Assembly (NCBI GenBank): GCA_002394965.1
Contig: DGVL01000114.1
Coordinates: forward strand, 1-28,531
Length of the DNA: 28,531 bases
Direction: 5' to 3'
DNA from: Lachnospira sp. UBA4285
GTDB lineage: Bacteria > Bacillota > Clostridia > Lachnospirales > Lachnospiraceae
The notes beneath the pieces were generated by a model. That model did not search any database and was not told the origin of the DNA. It saw nothing but the letters and a program-made list of their open reading frames with translations. The first letter of the stretch is position 1. Each line of letters begins with the position of its first letter. The translations under genes and the position numbers were made by a program. Below, in pieces: positions 1 to 7,435 of this stretch.

Positions 1-494
1 TTCAGCAGCTCCTCAACCGCCTCAAAGAAGCCCATGACCGAACACTTTGTGTCCGAAGCACCTCTTCCCCAGACCTTTCCGTCAGCGATATCGCCTGAGA
101 AAGGCTCGTGCAGCCACTTTCCCTCCGCCGGGACCACGTCCTGGTGGCTCATGAGAACCAGCGGCTTATCATGCTTCCTTCCCTTCCATGTAAACAGAAG
201 ATTCCCGTCGATATCTGTTTTTTCGAGCTTTTCAAAAACCAGCGGAAACAGCTCCGCGAGCACCTCGTGAAACTTCCGGAATTTCAGCACATCTGTCGTC
301 CCCGCGCAGGACACCGTCTCGCACTGTATCATCGCGGACAATTTCCGGGCAAGCGCCAGTGACTCCTCTTCGCCTGGCTCAGGCCGGTATCCGGCCTGTT
401 TCACCGGGATCCGGAGCGTGCGGATGAGAGCCGCAAGCAGCGCAGCGCCGACGCAAGCAAGAACAATGCCAATCCCAGCCAGAATGATCTTCAT
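1..494 (-). CDS. M20-family metallopeptidase, membrane-anchored (3' part outside window)
   Basis: The N-terminal 164 residues of a zinc-dependent M20 peptidase; the rest lies beyond the window edge. Residues 3-25 are hydrophobic and look like an uncleaved signal anchor. The family metal-site motifs are present: SHQDVVP with the zinc-ligand His117 and catalytic-assist Asp119, and GRGASDTK with the bridging Asp148. The layout resembles the carboxypeptidase-S/PM20D1 branch, which cleaves dipeptides or N-acyl amino acids; the exact substrate cannot be told. The ATG overlaps the stop of the upstream membrane-protein gene (ATGA), so the two are probably translationally coupled. It is the last visible gene of a three-gene minus-strand operon. 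Confidence 0.88.
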   Translation of the reverse strand, partial: MKIILAGIGIVLACVGAALLAALIRTLRIPVKQAGYRPEPGEEESLALARKLSAMIQCETVSCAGTTDVLKFRKFHEVLAELFPLVFEKLEKTDIDGNLLFTWKGRKHDKPLVLMSHQDVVPAEGKWLHEPFSGDIADGKVWGRGASDTKCSVMGFFEAVEELL

Positions 495-1180
495 AGGCCG
501 CCCTTTCTTCTCTGCGCTTTTACATACATTCTGTATGCCAACCCGATGGTTATGGCGCCGGCCGGCAGAATCAGAACGCTTGTCTGTGACGTGAGAGACG
601 GAACACAGATGAAGAGAATCGACATCAGCAGCAGCGGGAATGCCGCCAGCTTCGGATTCTTCCGGTAATACTGGTATCCGAACGCGCCAAACAGCGCCGG
701 CACCACGTTGTCAAAGGCGGGCGCCAGTGTCGGGCTCGTCAGAACCGGCTGCAGCGGAACCATAAGAAGTACACCTGCTGCCAGCACGCCGATCGTGACG
801 AGCGAGGATGTCGCGATCGAAAGGGTCGAGACAATATCATTTTCCGTCGTTCCGGCCTTTGTGCCCGCGATATCCCGGGCATTCATGGCGCAGGGAATCT
901 TCATGTTGATCAGGTTCCCCGTGATAAATGCCAGATATCCACCTCCGGCCCCCAGCATCGGCGTGTAGATCAGGAACTCCGCGACACTCGACACCGTCCA
1001 GACGAGGCCGACCGCCAGATAACCCCGCAGCACCGCCGTCATGTCCGGGCGTGCTCCAAGCACTCGCCCGATGAGAAACGGTGCACCCACAAGCAGCACA
1101 AGCGTCACGATCGTACATATCCTTCCGATGCGATGCGTATTGGTTTCATATCGCTCAAGGAATGCCTCTTGTTCTTTCAT
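491..1180 (-). CDS. multi-pass membrane protein of unknown function
   Basis: A 229-residue protein with about six or seven hydrophobic segments (roughly residues 20-41, 48-72, 77-95, 114-140, 152-170, 176-194, 198-217) and a basic C-terminus. A conserved-looking polar stretch between segments (GNLINMKIPCAMNARD, about residues 88-103) could be a functional loop. I do not recognise a named family. The start is supported by an AGGGGTGA ribosome binding site that overlaps the stop of the preceding gene. It sits 11 bases after a DUF5058-like gene and overlaps the M20 peptidase start by four bases, so the three products probably act together, possibly as a transporter or membrane complex feeding the peptidase (inference). 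Confidence 0.8.
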   Translation of the reverse strand: MKEQEAFLERYETNTHRIGRICTIVTLVLLVGAPFLIGRVLGARPDMTAVLRGYLAVGLVWTVSSVAEFLIYTPMLGAGGGYLAFITGNLINMKIPCAMNARDIAGTKAGTTENDIVSTLSIATSSLVTIGVLAAGVLLMVPLQPVLTSPTLAPAFDNVVPALFGAFGYQYYRKNPKLAAFPLLLMSILFICVPSLTSQTSVLILPAGAITIGLAYRMYVKAQRRKGGL

Positions 1181-1191
1181 ATGTCACCCCT

Positions 1192-1938
1192 TTAAAACAC
1201 CATGGCTGAGAGCATACCGATCAGCATGCTGCCTGCAATCGAGAACCCTTCCAGCCACTTCATGCCCTTTTTTGCCGAGAGCCAGGTGAAGAAGGCCATG
1301 ACCGCCGCCGACACGAGGCAGACCAGAACCGGCGTGAAGTCCCCCTCGAATGTCAAGTGGCCACGCCCCGATACAAATCCCCCGATGTAACTTCCCAGGT
1401 ATACCGACACAAGACCTGTGAACATCGCCGTTATTGCCATGTCCCCAAAGCCTTCTCTGCCTGCGTTCTTCTTTTCATCCCTGCCGCGCCGGCGGATCTT
1501 CTTCAGATATGACTTGTTGAACAGTACCGAGAGCACCATACCCCACATGATGCAGATGCTCATCAGCAGCGCGATCGTGACGAACGCCTCCGGCGTCATC
1601 GTGCTGCCCGAGAGCCGGCCGATTCCGACCTGTTCCGCCGCCGCCTCTGCGACCTGCGTCTCATAGTGCAGAGCGCCGATGACCGACAGGCGCAGCCACG
1701 GCCACGGTGTCCCAAGACTTCCGGACAGCGCGATAACGCCCAGCAGGATCCCGACGCTCGGCAGGATACTGAAGCTTGCGCTCGAGACGATCGCGCGCTT
1801 TAAGACCGCCGGATCCATGCCTGCCTTCTTTCCGGCCCGGTACGCCCGCACCAGAAAAATCACACAAACGATCGCGACAAAAAGAATAATGAGTCCGCAT
1901 ATCAGATATAAAGGCGGACTGTTCAGCTGACTCAGCAT
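1192..1938 (-). CDS. DUF5058-like multi-pass membrane protein
   Basis: A 248-residue integral membrane protein. Hydrophobic segments lie near the N-terminus, in the centre (after the GMDPAVLKRAIVSSASFSIL stretch) and at the C-terminus, with a highly charged cytoplasmic loop (KKIRRRGRDEKKNAGREG) in the middle. Its length and the pairing with an M20 peptidase fit what I recall of the DUF5058 family in Clostridia; that name is from memory. I chose the ATG at 1938 over one 15 bases upstream because a GGGGGA ribosome binding site sits eight bases ahead of it. It is the first gene of the operon with the 229-residue membrane protein and the peptidase. Confidence 0.7.
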   Translation of the reverse strand: MLSQLNSPPLYLICGLIILFVAIVCVIFLVRAYRAGKKAGMDPAVLKRAIVSSASFSILPSVGILLGVIALSGSLGTPWPWLRLSVIGALHYETQVAEAAAEQVGIGRLSGSTMTPEAFVTIALLMSICIMWGMVLSVLFNKSYLKKIRRRGRDEKKNAGREGFGDMAITAMFTGLVSVYLGSYIGGFVSGRGHLTFEGDFTPVLVCLVSAAVMAFFTWLSAKKGMKWLEGFSIAGSMLIGMLSAMVF

Positions 1939-1969
1939 ACCGTTTTCCCCCATCAGACGCTCTGCCAGG

Positions 1970-1981
1970 CTGTGATCACAG
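1970..1981. promoter_or_regulatory. palindrome CTGTGATCACAG in the operon leader
   Basis: A perfect 12-base palindrome between the predicted start point and the ribosome binding site of the membrane-protein/peptidase operon. A second CTGTGAT lies 20 bases away at 1991-1997. It could be a repressor operator. It is shorter than a CRP/FNR-type site and could be chance. Confidence 0.3.
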
Positions 1982-2026
1982 TTCCCTCGCCTGTGATGTT
2001 TTCAATAAACAGATTAATTACCTACA

Positions 2027-2055
2027 AAGATAGCATGATCCGGGATTCAGAACAA
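2027..2055 (-). promoter_or_regulatory. predicted sigma-A promoter of the DUF5058/M20 operon
   Basis: Read on the minus strand: TTGTTC, a 17-base spacer ending in TGC, then TATCTT (an extended -10). The -35 is weak but the spacing is ideal. It lies about 90 bases upstream of the first gene. Confidence 0.4.
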
Positions 2056-2143
2056 GAAAAACGGCTGCACGCGCCTGGCTTTTTACTGGTATTCCTTACA
2101 TTTATGAAAATCATGCAAAATGTTGCTTTTTTTAAAAAAGTAC

Positions 2144-2172
2144 TGGACAAACTTGTGCGATAATGCTACTAT
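2144..2172 (+). promoter_or_regulatory. predicted sigma-A promoter of a candidate small RNA
   Basis: TGGACA, a 17-base spacer ending in TGC, then TACTAT, which is five of six at -35 and four of six at -10 with an extended -10. No gene follows on this strand until 3569; instead a strong terminator follows about 80 bases later. Confidence 0.5.
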
Positions 2173-2178
2173 ACAATC

Positions 2179-2275
2179 GTACCAGATAAAAACCAATCTA
2201 CTGATCCTCAAAATCCTTTCTTCATATGTTCCGGGGCAGCTCCTGATAAAGGGGCTGCCCCGGAACTATTTTTCT
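2179..2275 (+). ncRNA. candidate small RNA of about 97 bases, no known family
   Basis: The interval runs from the expected start point of the promoter at 2144-2172 to the end of the T-tract of a strong intrinsic terminator. The first half is A/C/T-rich and poor in G, so it may be single-stranded; the second half is the terminator hairpin. A six-codon frame (start at 2225) runs into the hairpin but has no ribosome binding site. It does not resemble 6S, 4.5S, tmRNA or a riboswitch I know. It could also be a cryptic or decayed unit. Confidence 0.4.
2228..2275 (+). terminator. strong Rho-independent terminator of the candidate small RNA
   Basis: A perfect 13-base-pair stem (2228-2240 with 2254-2266, GTTCCGGGGCAGC and its complement) is followed by TATTTTTCT. 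There is no T-tract on the other strand, so it acts on plus-strand transcripts. Confidence 0.8.
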
Positions 2276-2314
2276 GCCCTTTTTCACGAATTCCCCGCTT
2301 ATTCCTTCCTGGCA

Positions 2315-2344
2315 GAAAAAGGCGCCGGCCTTCCTGGCCGGCGC
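2315..2344 (-). terminator. Rho-independent terminator after the unknown gene 2375-3409
   Basis: A nine-base-pair stem GCGCCGGCC/GGCCGGCGC (2322-2330 with 2336-2344) with a five-base loop. On the minus strand it is followed by CTTTTT. It begins about 30 bases after the stop codon. Confidence 0.8.
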
Positions 2345-2374
2345 ACTACATGCTTTTCATCTGTCCAAAAACCC

Positions 2375-3409
2375 TTACTCATCCTCCACCGCCGGCAGAA
2401 GATGTACTTTTCCGCGCAGCCATATGTCACCCTCAAACCGCCTGCCCTTTGCCGGCACGCCTTCGCAGTTCTTCTTCGGAATCGTAAGCGTCAGCCGAAT
2501 ACCGTTGCAGTTGAGCAGCAGAATCCACAGCTCTGTGCCTGTGATGCGGTTCCTGTCCTCCAGCACCTCTTCGATCTCTCCCAGAACGCTGTAGAGATCG
2601 CACTCCGCGCCGCAGGGCATGAACATCGTATCGACGATGCTGTAGAGATTTTCTCCGTTGTTCATTCGTTTTCCGGCGCAGCGCGCCAGGGCCAGCTGAC
2701 GGTCATAGACACGGTCGCTCTGCTCTGCCCTGGCACCGAGCTGATCCAGAATCTGCGACTGCGAGGCATCTGGCTCAAGCGGCCTGCGAACCTGATGAAA
2801 TGGAGGGAAGTACGGATACTCCTCCTGCCTTTCCTTGCTCATCGGCAGAAGGATTCGTCCCTTCAGCGCAAGCGCCCCCAGACTCACCGCATTTCCGACC
2901 GCCTGCAGTTCCATGTCGCCCAGATCGGAGCGCGCGTTGACATCGAATTTCCTCGTCTCACCCGGGAGGCGCTCCATCTCTTCCATCAGTCCCAGATAAT
3001 CCCCCGGGTTCTGCAAAGAAAACACAAGCGTCACACCGGACGTGACCTGCCCCACATCGACCACATAGGACTCATCGCGCACCAGCCTCTCGACCACAAT
3101 GTGATCCATCGGCAGCACATTCAGCACCTGCCCGTCGACAAATGGGACAAATCCACCGTTTCCCGTATCTTCTGACGCATCTTCTGTCGTCAGCCACAGA
3201 CCGGTAATTCCTGTGTACCTTCCAGTGTAAATCGTGACGTAATCCCGGTGATATCGCTCCGAGCCCTCCACCAGATAGCGGGGCATCTGTTCTTTCGGAA
3301 CTTTTTCGATCAGCATCCGGCTGATGTCCGACATTTCTTTCATCATCGTCTTCTCAAATGCCTGCGAAGACATATTGTCAAAACCAATTGAAGCTGCGGC
3401 AAGATTCAT
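2375..3409 (-). CDS. conserved hypothetical protein, possibly DUF3881
   Basis: A soluble protein of 344 residues with no signal peptide or membrane segment. An N-terminal IGF-containing stretch and the segment VTSGVTLVFSLQNPGDYL (about residues 120-137) resemble what I remember of DUF3881, a family of unknown function largely limited to Lachnospiraceae; this match is from memory and tentative. The ATG is preceded by GGGAG at eight bases. It is a single-gene unit: a terminator follows and the next gene upstream (3569) is divergent. A weak TTGCGA-17-TACTGT promoter may lie within 3440-3480. Confidence 0.7.
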   Translation of the reverse strand: MNLAAASIGFDNMSSQAFEKTMMKEMSDISRMLIEKVPKEQMPRYLVEGSERYHRDYVTIYTGRYTGITGLWLTTEDASEDTGNGGFVPFVDGQVLNVLPMDHIVVERLVRDESYVVDVGQVTSGVTLVFSLQNPGDYLGLMEEMERLPGETRKFDVNARSDLGDMELQAVGNAVSLGALALKGRILLPMSKERQEEYPYFPPFHQVRRPLEPDASQSQILDQLGARAEQSDRVYDRQLALARCAGKRMNNGENLYSIVDTMFMPCGAECDLYSVLGEIEEVLEDRNRITGTELWILLLNCNGIRLTLTIPKKNCEGVPAKGRRFEGDIWLRGKVHLLPAVEDE

Positions 3410-3491
3410 GAATAACGCTCCCGTCTGTTCCCGTCACGATTTATGTCACAGTAACACACGCGTGGAAAAATCGCAACTTGCGCACAGTTTA

Positions 3492-3500
3492 TGCTATACT
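3492..3500 (+). promoter_or_regulatory. extended -10 promoter (TGCTATACT) of the phosphotransferase gene
   Basis: TGC directly precedes TATACT, giving an extended -10 element. There is no good -35 at normal spacing. The start point would be near 3507, giving a leader of about 60 bases. Confidence 0.5.
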
Positions 3501-3568
3501 GTGTGTACCTGACACCGTGCATTTTTAATCTTACGTTTTTGCGGATATATTCAACCGGAGGTAGCTGT

Positions 3569-4318
3569 ATGGAACTGAAAGACTGCATTCACAAAGGAAG
3601 GGCGAAGTCGGTCTGGCTTATTGACGGAAAGGCCGTAAAGGTATTCGAGCCGGGATATTCCAAGACGGATGTGCTCTATGAGGCGCTGAACACCGCCAGA
3701 GTCGAGGACGCGGGCATGGATATTCCGGATCTTCTCTCTGTTGAAGTTCTGGACGACGGGCGATGGGCCATCGTGAGCGAGTACATCGAGGGAAAGACCC
3801 TCGCCGATCTGATGAATGAAAACCCGGAGAAGACGGAAGAATATCTTGATTCCATGGCCGACCTGCAGATTGAGATAAACCACAAGACCAATCCGCTCCT
3901 CATCCGTCTGAAGGACAAGCTTGTCCGTGAGATCATCGACGGAGATGCACTGGATGACGCCGTGAAGTACAATCTCCTCACGAAGCTGCAGGGCATGCCC
4001 CGCCACACCAAGCTGTGCCACGGTGACTATCAGCCCAATAATATCATCGTCGATGCAAACGGCAAGTGGCATGTGATCGACTGGGTTCACGCAGCACAGG
4101 GCAATGCGTCTGCCGATATCGCGCGCACCTGCCTTCTGCTGGAACTTTACCGGCCGGGGCTCGCCGAGATGTACATGAAGCTGTTCTGTGAGAAGACCAA
4201 CACCAAGGTATCCTATGTCAGGGAGTGGATGCCGATCATAGCGGCAGCCGAGCTTCAGAAAAAGCGCCCCGAAGAGCGCAAGCTCCTCGAGCTGTGGACC
4301 AACTCTCTCAACGGCTGA
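3569..4318 (+). CDS. APH/choline-kinase-like phosphotransferase
   Basis: A 249-residue protein of the aminoglycoside phosphotransferase/protein-kinase-like fold. It has an ATP-binding lysine in KAVKVF (about Lys24), the catalytic loop HGDYQPNN (residues 151-158, catalytic Asp153 and metal-binding Asn158), and the metal-binding IDW (Asp171). The natural substrate is unknown; many chromosomal members phosphorylate small metabolites and are not resistance enzymes. A longer reading frame opens at 3491, but the perfect GGAGGT at 3557-3562 fixes the start at 3569, and 3491 lies inside the promoter. The gene is head-on to replication and ends in a terminator shared with serS. Confidence 0.85.
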   Translation: MELKDCIHKGRAKSVWLIDGKAVKVFEPGYSKTDVLYEALNTARVEDAGMDIPDLLSVEVLDDGRWAIVSEYIEGKTLADLMNENPEKTEEYLDSMADLQIEINHKTNPLLIRLKDKLVREIIDGDALDDAVKYNLLTKLQGMPRHTKLCHGDYQPNNIIVDANGKWHVIDWVHAAQGNASADIARTCLLLELYRPGLAEMYMKLFCEKTNTKVSYVREWMPIIAAAELQKKRPEERKLLELWTNSLNG

Positions 4319-4374
4319 AAAGCACCAGTTTCCGCTGCCTATAAAGGATTGCGATATCTGTGATTATTGACAAA

Positions 4375-4409
4375 GCCCCGTCCCATGCTCTGATCGCATG
4401 AGACGGGGC
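4375..4409. terminator. bidirectional terminator between the phosphotransferase gene and serS
   Basis: An eight-base-pair GCCCCGTC stem (4375-4382 with 4402-4409), one mismatch, then CATGC/GCATG above it. It is followed by CTTGTTGT on the plus strand and CTTTGTC on the minus strand. The genes on both sides converge on it. Confidence 0.75.
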
Positions 4410-4434
4410 CTTGTTGTATCTGCTGAAAAAGTTC

Positions 4435-5742
4435 TCACTTTGTGCTTACAACCTTGTGCTTCGGGATAAGAACCTGTGTTCCGCCCATATACGGCTGAAG
4501 AACTTTCGGGATCTTTACGCTGCCGTCAGCCTGCAGATTGTTCTCCAGGAATGCGATCAGCATGCGGGGCGGAGCGACGACGGTATTGTTCAGAGTGTGT
4601 GCCAGATATTTTTTCTTATCCGGTCCCTGCACGCGGATCTTAAGTCTTCTTGCCTGTGCGTCTCCGAGATTCGAGCAGGAACCGACTTCAAAATACTTCT
4701 TCTGGCGCGGTGACCATGCTTCCACATCCAGCGACTTGACCTTCAGGTCGGCAAGATCCCCGGAACAGCACTCCAGCGTACGGACCGGAATATCCATTGA
4801 GCGGAAGAGTTCAACGGTGTAATTCCACAGTCTGTCAAACCACATCATGGAGTCTTCCGGTTTGCACACGACGATCATTTCCTGCTTTTCGAACTGATGA
4901 ATCCGGTATACACCGCGCTCTTCGATACCGTGCGATCCCTTTTCCTTGCGGAAGCACGGCGAATACGATGTCAGCGTGAGCGGAAGCTTTTCCTCCGGCG
5001 TGATGGTATCGATGAACTTACCGATCATGGAGTGCTCTGAGGTGCCGATAAGATAAAGATCCTCGCCCTCGATTTTGTACATCATGGCGTCCATCTCATC
5101 AAAACTCATGACACCGTTCACCACGTTGCCGTGGATCATGAACGGCGGCACGCAGTAAGTAAATCCCTTGTTGATCATGAAGTCTCTCGCATAAGAGAGA
5201 ATGGAGGAGTGCAGGCGCGCGATATCGCCCATCAGATAATAGAAACCATTGCCGGCAACCTTTCCAGCCGCCTCCAGATCAATTCCATCAAAGCTCTCCA
5301 TGATGTCGGTGTGGTACGGAATCGGATAATCCGGGACAACCGGCTCGCCAAACTTCTCTCTCTCGACATTAAATGTGTCATTTTTCCCGATCGGCACGGA
5401 CGGATCGATGATATTCGGGATCCGCATCATGTCGTTTGTGAGCTTTTCCGTGACTTCGGCATGTCTGGCATCGAGTTCCTTGATTCGATCCCCGTTTTTG
5501 GTGACCTGGGCCTTTATCTTTTCCGCCTCTTCCCGATTGCCTGCCTTCATTGCGGCGCCGATCTGTCTGGAAAGTGTATTTCTGGATGCCTTCAGCTCAT
5601 CAGCCTCTGCCTGGATTGTGCGTGCCTCTTCATCCAGCGCAATCACCTCATCGACAAGCGGAAGCTTCTCATCTTCAAACTTCTTTCTGATATTTTCCTT
5701 TACAATGTCCGGATTTTCTCTGACGAATTTGATGTCAAGCAT
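4435..5742 (-). CDS. serS: seryl-tRNA synthetase
   Basis: Charges tRNA-Ser with serine in the cytosol. At 435 residues it is of normal length. The N-terminal 110 or so residues form the charged antiparallel coiled-coil arm that grips the long variable arm of tRNA-Ser. The class II core follows, with the serine-binding GTSEH segment, motif 2 (SPCFRKEKGSHG...RGVYRIHQFEKQEM) and motif 3 (the NNTVVAPPRMLIAFLENN region). The TSEH segment and the overall core differ from the PTAE form of E. coli and B. subtilis. A GAGGAG ribosome binding site seven bases before the ATG supports the start. It lies 64 bases after the DUF4446 gene and is probably co-transcribed with parA-parB. Confidence 0.97.
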   Translation of the reverse strand: MLDIKFVRENPDIVKENIRKKFEDEKLPLVDEVIALDEEARTIQAEADELKASRNTLSRQIGAAMKAGNREEAEKIKAQVTKNGDRIKELDARHAEVTEKLTNDMMRIPNIIDPSVPIGKNDTFNVEREKFGEPVVPDYPIPYHTDIMESFDGIDLEAAGKVAGNGFYYLMGDIARLHSSILSYARDFMINKGFTYCVPPFMIHGNVVNGVMSFDEMDAMMYKIEGEDLYLIGTSEHSMIGKFIDTITPEEKLPLTLTSYSPCFRKEKGSHGIEERGVYRIHQFEKQEMIVVCKPEDSMMWFDRLWNYTVELFRSMDIPVRTLECCSGDLADLKVKSLDVEAWSPRQKKYFEVGSCSNLGDAQARRLKIRVQGPDKKKYLAHTLNNTVVAPPRMLIAFLENNLQADGSVKIPKVLQPYMGGTQVLIPKHKVVSTK

Positions 5743-5806
5743 CTCTCTACTCCTCTTTGCTTTCTGTATTTTGATCTTTAAGTTCCTGCATGGATCTTGC
5801 TTTTAT

Positions 5807-6334
5807 CTATCTCTTTTTTCCCCGCTGCTGCGCTCGCTCCGGTGACTCTTTTGTGCCGTTAAGCGCCCGTTCCAGCGAGATCTGCTCTTCTTCACTGATA
5901 TCTCCCTTACACGTTCCGTTCTTCACTTCCCGCGCAAAGGTAAAAGATCCGCTCGTGGCGTGCATAATATTAAGGATAAACCCATTGTCGTTTTTGTCAA
6001 GGAGCGTGACCGCAAAGCTCAGATTTCCTCCGTTTTCCTCGTATGCATTGTACTGAACGAATCCAACCTTCTGCAGGCATTTATTCTGCTGTGCATACAG
6101 GTCATTGAGCGAATTCCGATTGGCCTGCTGCATCTCCCGGATCTCCTGTATATCATCCAGGCCATCCGCAAGCAGATGTTCCACCGACTTTCCGTCATCC
6201 CCGCGCATCAGCCTGGCCATCCTGGCTCTGAGCTTGTTCTCCCTCCCGATAGCCACAGCCGCCATTGAAATGGAGATAATGGACAGAACCGCCAGAACCG
6301 CGATCGCAGCCAGCAGCAATATACTCGTATCCAT
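5807..6334 (-). CDS. DUF4446 family membrane-anchored protein
   Basis: 175 residues: an N-terminal membrane helix (about residues 5-28), a charged, probably coiled-coil stretch to residue 90, then the compact domain with GFVQYNAYEENGGNLSFAVTLLDKNDNGFIL (quoted here in part as VQYNAYEENGG and LSFAVTLLD) typical of DUF4446. No activity is known. The gene starts three bases after the parB stop, and the family is commonly found directly downstream of parB in Firmicutes, which hints at a role near segregation or the cell envelope (inference). Confidence 0.85.
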   Translation of the reverse strand: MDTSILLLAAIAVLAVLSIISISMAAVAIGRENKLRARMARLMRGDDGKSVEHLLADGLDDIQEIREMQQANRNSLNDLYAQQNKCLQKVGFVQYNAYEENGGNLSFAVTLLDKNDNGFILNIMHATSGSFTFAREVKNGTCKGDISEEEQISLERALNGTKESPERAQQRGKKR

Positions 6335-6337
6335 CTT

Positions 6338-7423
6338 TTAACTCTTCTTTCCCTCTTTCATCAGCACCTGGCAGATGCGCTCAAAATCTTCCTGTGAGAA
6401 GAAACTGATCTCGATTTTTCCTTTGTCTTCGCCCGACTCACGGATCCGGATCTTACTGCCCAGGGCTTCTCCAATTGTCTCTTCATACTGTCTGAGATAT
6501 GCTTCCCGGACCTTGTCCTTCTTTGCCGTTCTGTCCGGCACCGGATTCTGGATTTCCTTCACCAGTTTTTCTGTTTCCCGGACGGAGAGTTTCTTTTCAA
6601 GAATCTGAAGCGCCGCCTGATACTGATCTTCCTTTGACTCCAGGCCCAGAAGTGCCCTTGCATGACCCCCGGAGAGTGTGCCGTCACTGACCAGTGCCTG
6701 CACTCTTTCATCCAGTTTCAGAAGTCGCAGGGAATTGGTTACCGCGGCGCGGGATTTTGATACTCTCTGAGCCACCTCGTCCTGTTTGAGACGGTACTCG
6801 TCAATGAGCTGCTCATATCCTCTCGCCTCTTCGATCGGATTTAAGTCTTCCCTCTGGATGTTTTCAATCAGTGCAATTTCCATCCGGCTGCGGTCCGTGT
6901 ACTCTCTGACAAGAACCGGAACTTCCTTCAGGCCCGCCATCCGGGCAGCGCGCCACCGTCTCTCGCCGGCGATGATCTCATAAAAATCTCCCTTTTTCTG
7001 CACCAGAAGGGGCTGTATCACTCCGACATTCCTGATGGAATCTGCCAGTTCCTGAAGAGAATCTTCCCGGAAGACTTTTCGGGGCTGCTTTTTGTTCGGC
7101 TCCACAAGTGAGATCGGCACGAGAAGTTCGCCGTCTTCTCTTTCATTTCCCTGATCTTTCTTCGCGGATTTTTTTCCGTCTTCCAGGTCTTGTAATACCG
7201 ATGCCTCTTCAATACTTTCGGTGCTTTTTAATGCGGCTGCTTCCGGATCAGCCTGTGATCTCTCAACTCCCCGCACTCTTTGTCTGGCAGTACTGTCCGT
7301 TACGGAAGATCTGCTCTTCTTGTCTTTTTTGACGGCCGGCTTTTCCTCGTCTTTGACATCTGTCGGGATCAGAGCCCCAAGTCCTCTCCCGAGAGCCGAA
7401 TGTTTCACTTTCTTAGCTGTCAT
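6338..7423 (-). CDS. parB: chromosome partitioning protein ParB/Spo0J
   Basis: A CTP-dependent DNA clamp that loads at parS and organises the origin for segregation and SMC loading. Visible parts: N-terminal KHSALGRGLGALIP (residues 7-20), which stimulates ParA ATPase in the family; the CTP-binding motif GERRWRA (153-159); ENIQREDLNPIEEA (187-200); the helix-turn-helix at about 212-237; and a C-terminal dimerisation region. At 361 residues it is longer than the usual 280-300, because residues 21-97 form a charged low-complexity linker. It lies 12 bases after parA. The two parS sites are just upstream of parA. Confidence 0.97.
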   Translation of the reverse strand: MTAKKVKHSALGRGLGALIPTDVKDEEKPAVKKDKKSRSSVTDSTARQRVRGVERSQADPEAAALKSTESIEEASVLQDLEDGKKSAKKDQGNEREDGELLVPISLVEPNKKQPRKVFREDSLQELADSIRNVGVIQPLLVQKKGDFYEIIAGERRWRAARMAGLKEVPVLVREYTDRSRMEIALIENIQREDLNPIEEARGYEQLIDEYRLKQDEVAQRVSKSRAAVTNSLRLLKLDERVQALVSDGTLSGGHARALLGLESKEDQYQAALQILEKKLSVRETEKLVKEIQNPVPDRTAKKDKVREAYLRQYEETIGEALGSKIRIRESGEDKGKIEISFFSQEDFERICQVLMKEGKKS

Positions 7424-7435
7424 ACTCTTTACGTC

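Larger units (their letters stand above)
1939..2374. other. intergenic region, 436 bases, holding four regulatory or RNA elements
   Basis: No protein-coding gene is convincing here. The region holds a minus-strand promoter for the membrane-protein/peptidase operon, a 12-base palindrome in that operon's leader, a plus-strand promoter plus strong terminator that together delimit a roughly 97-base transcript, and a minus-strand terminator for the gene ending at 2375. Each is listed separately. Confidence 0.6.

Noticed and set aside
262..277. parS-like half site (CTCGTGAAAC)
   Set aside because: Only one arm matches; the other does not, and it lies inside the peptidase coding region.
24..494. 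Possible pseudogene at the left edge
   Set aside because: The frame is intact to the window edge and all metal-site motifs seen are normal; it is cut only by the window.
2120..3175. 351-codon open frame on the plus strand
   Set aside because: It is antisense to the 344-residue gene and runs through the small RNA terminator; its composition is not protein-like.
3491..3568. 26-codon N-terminal extension of the phosphotransferase
   Set aside because: Its start codon lies inside the predicted promoter, and a perfect ribosome binding site sits just ahead of the inner ATG.
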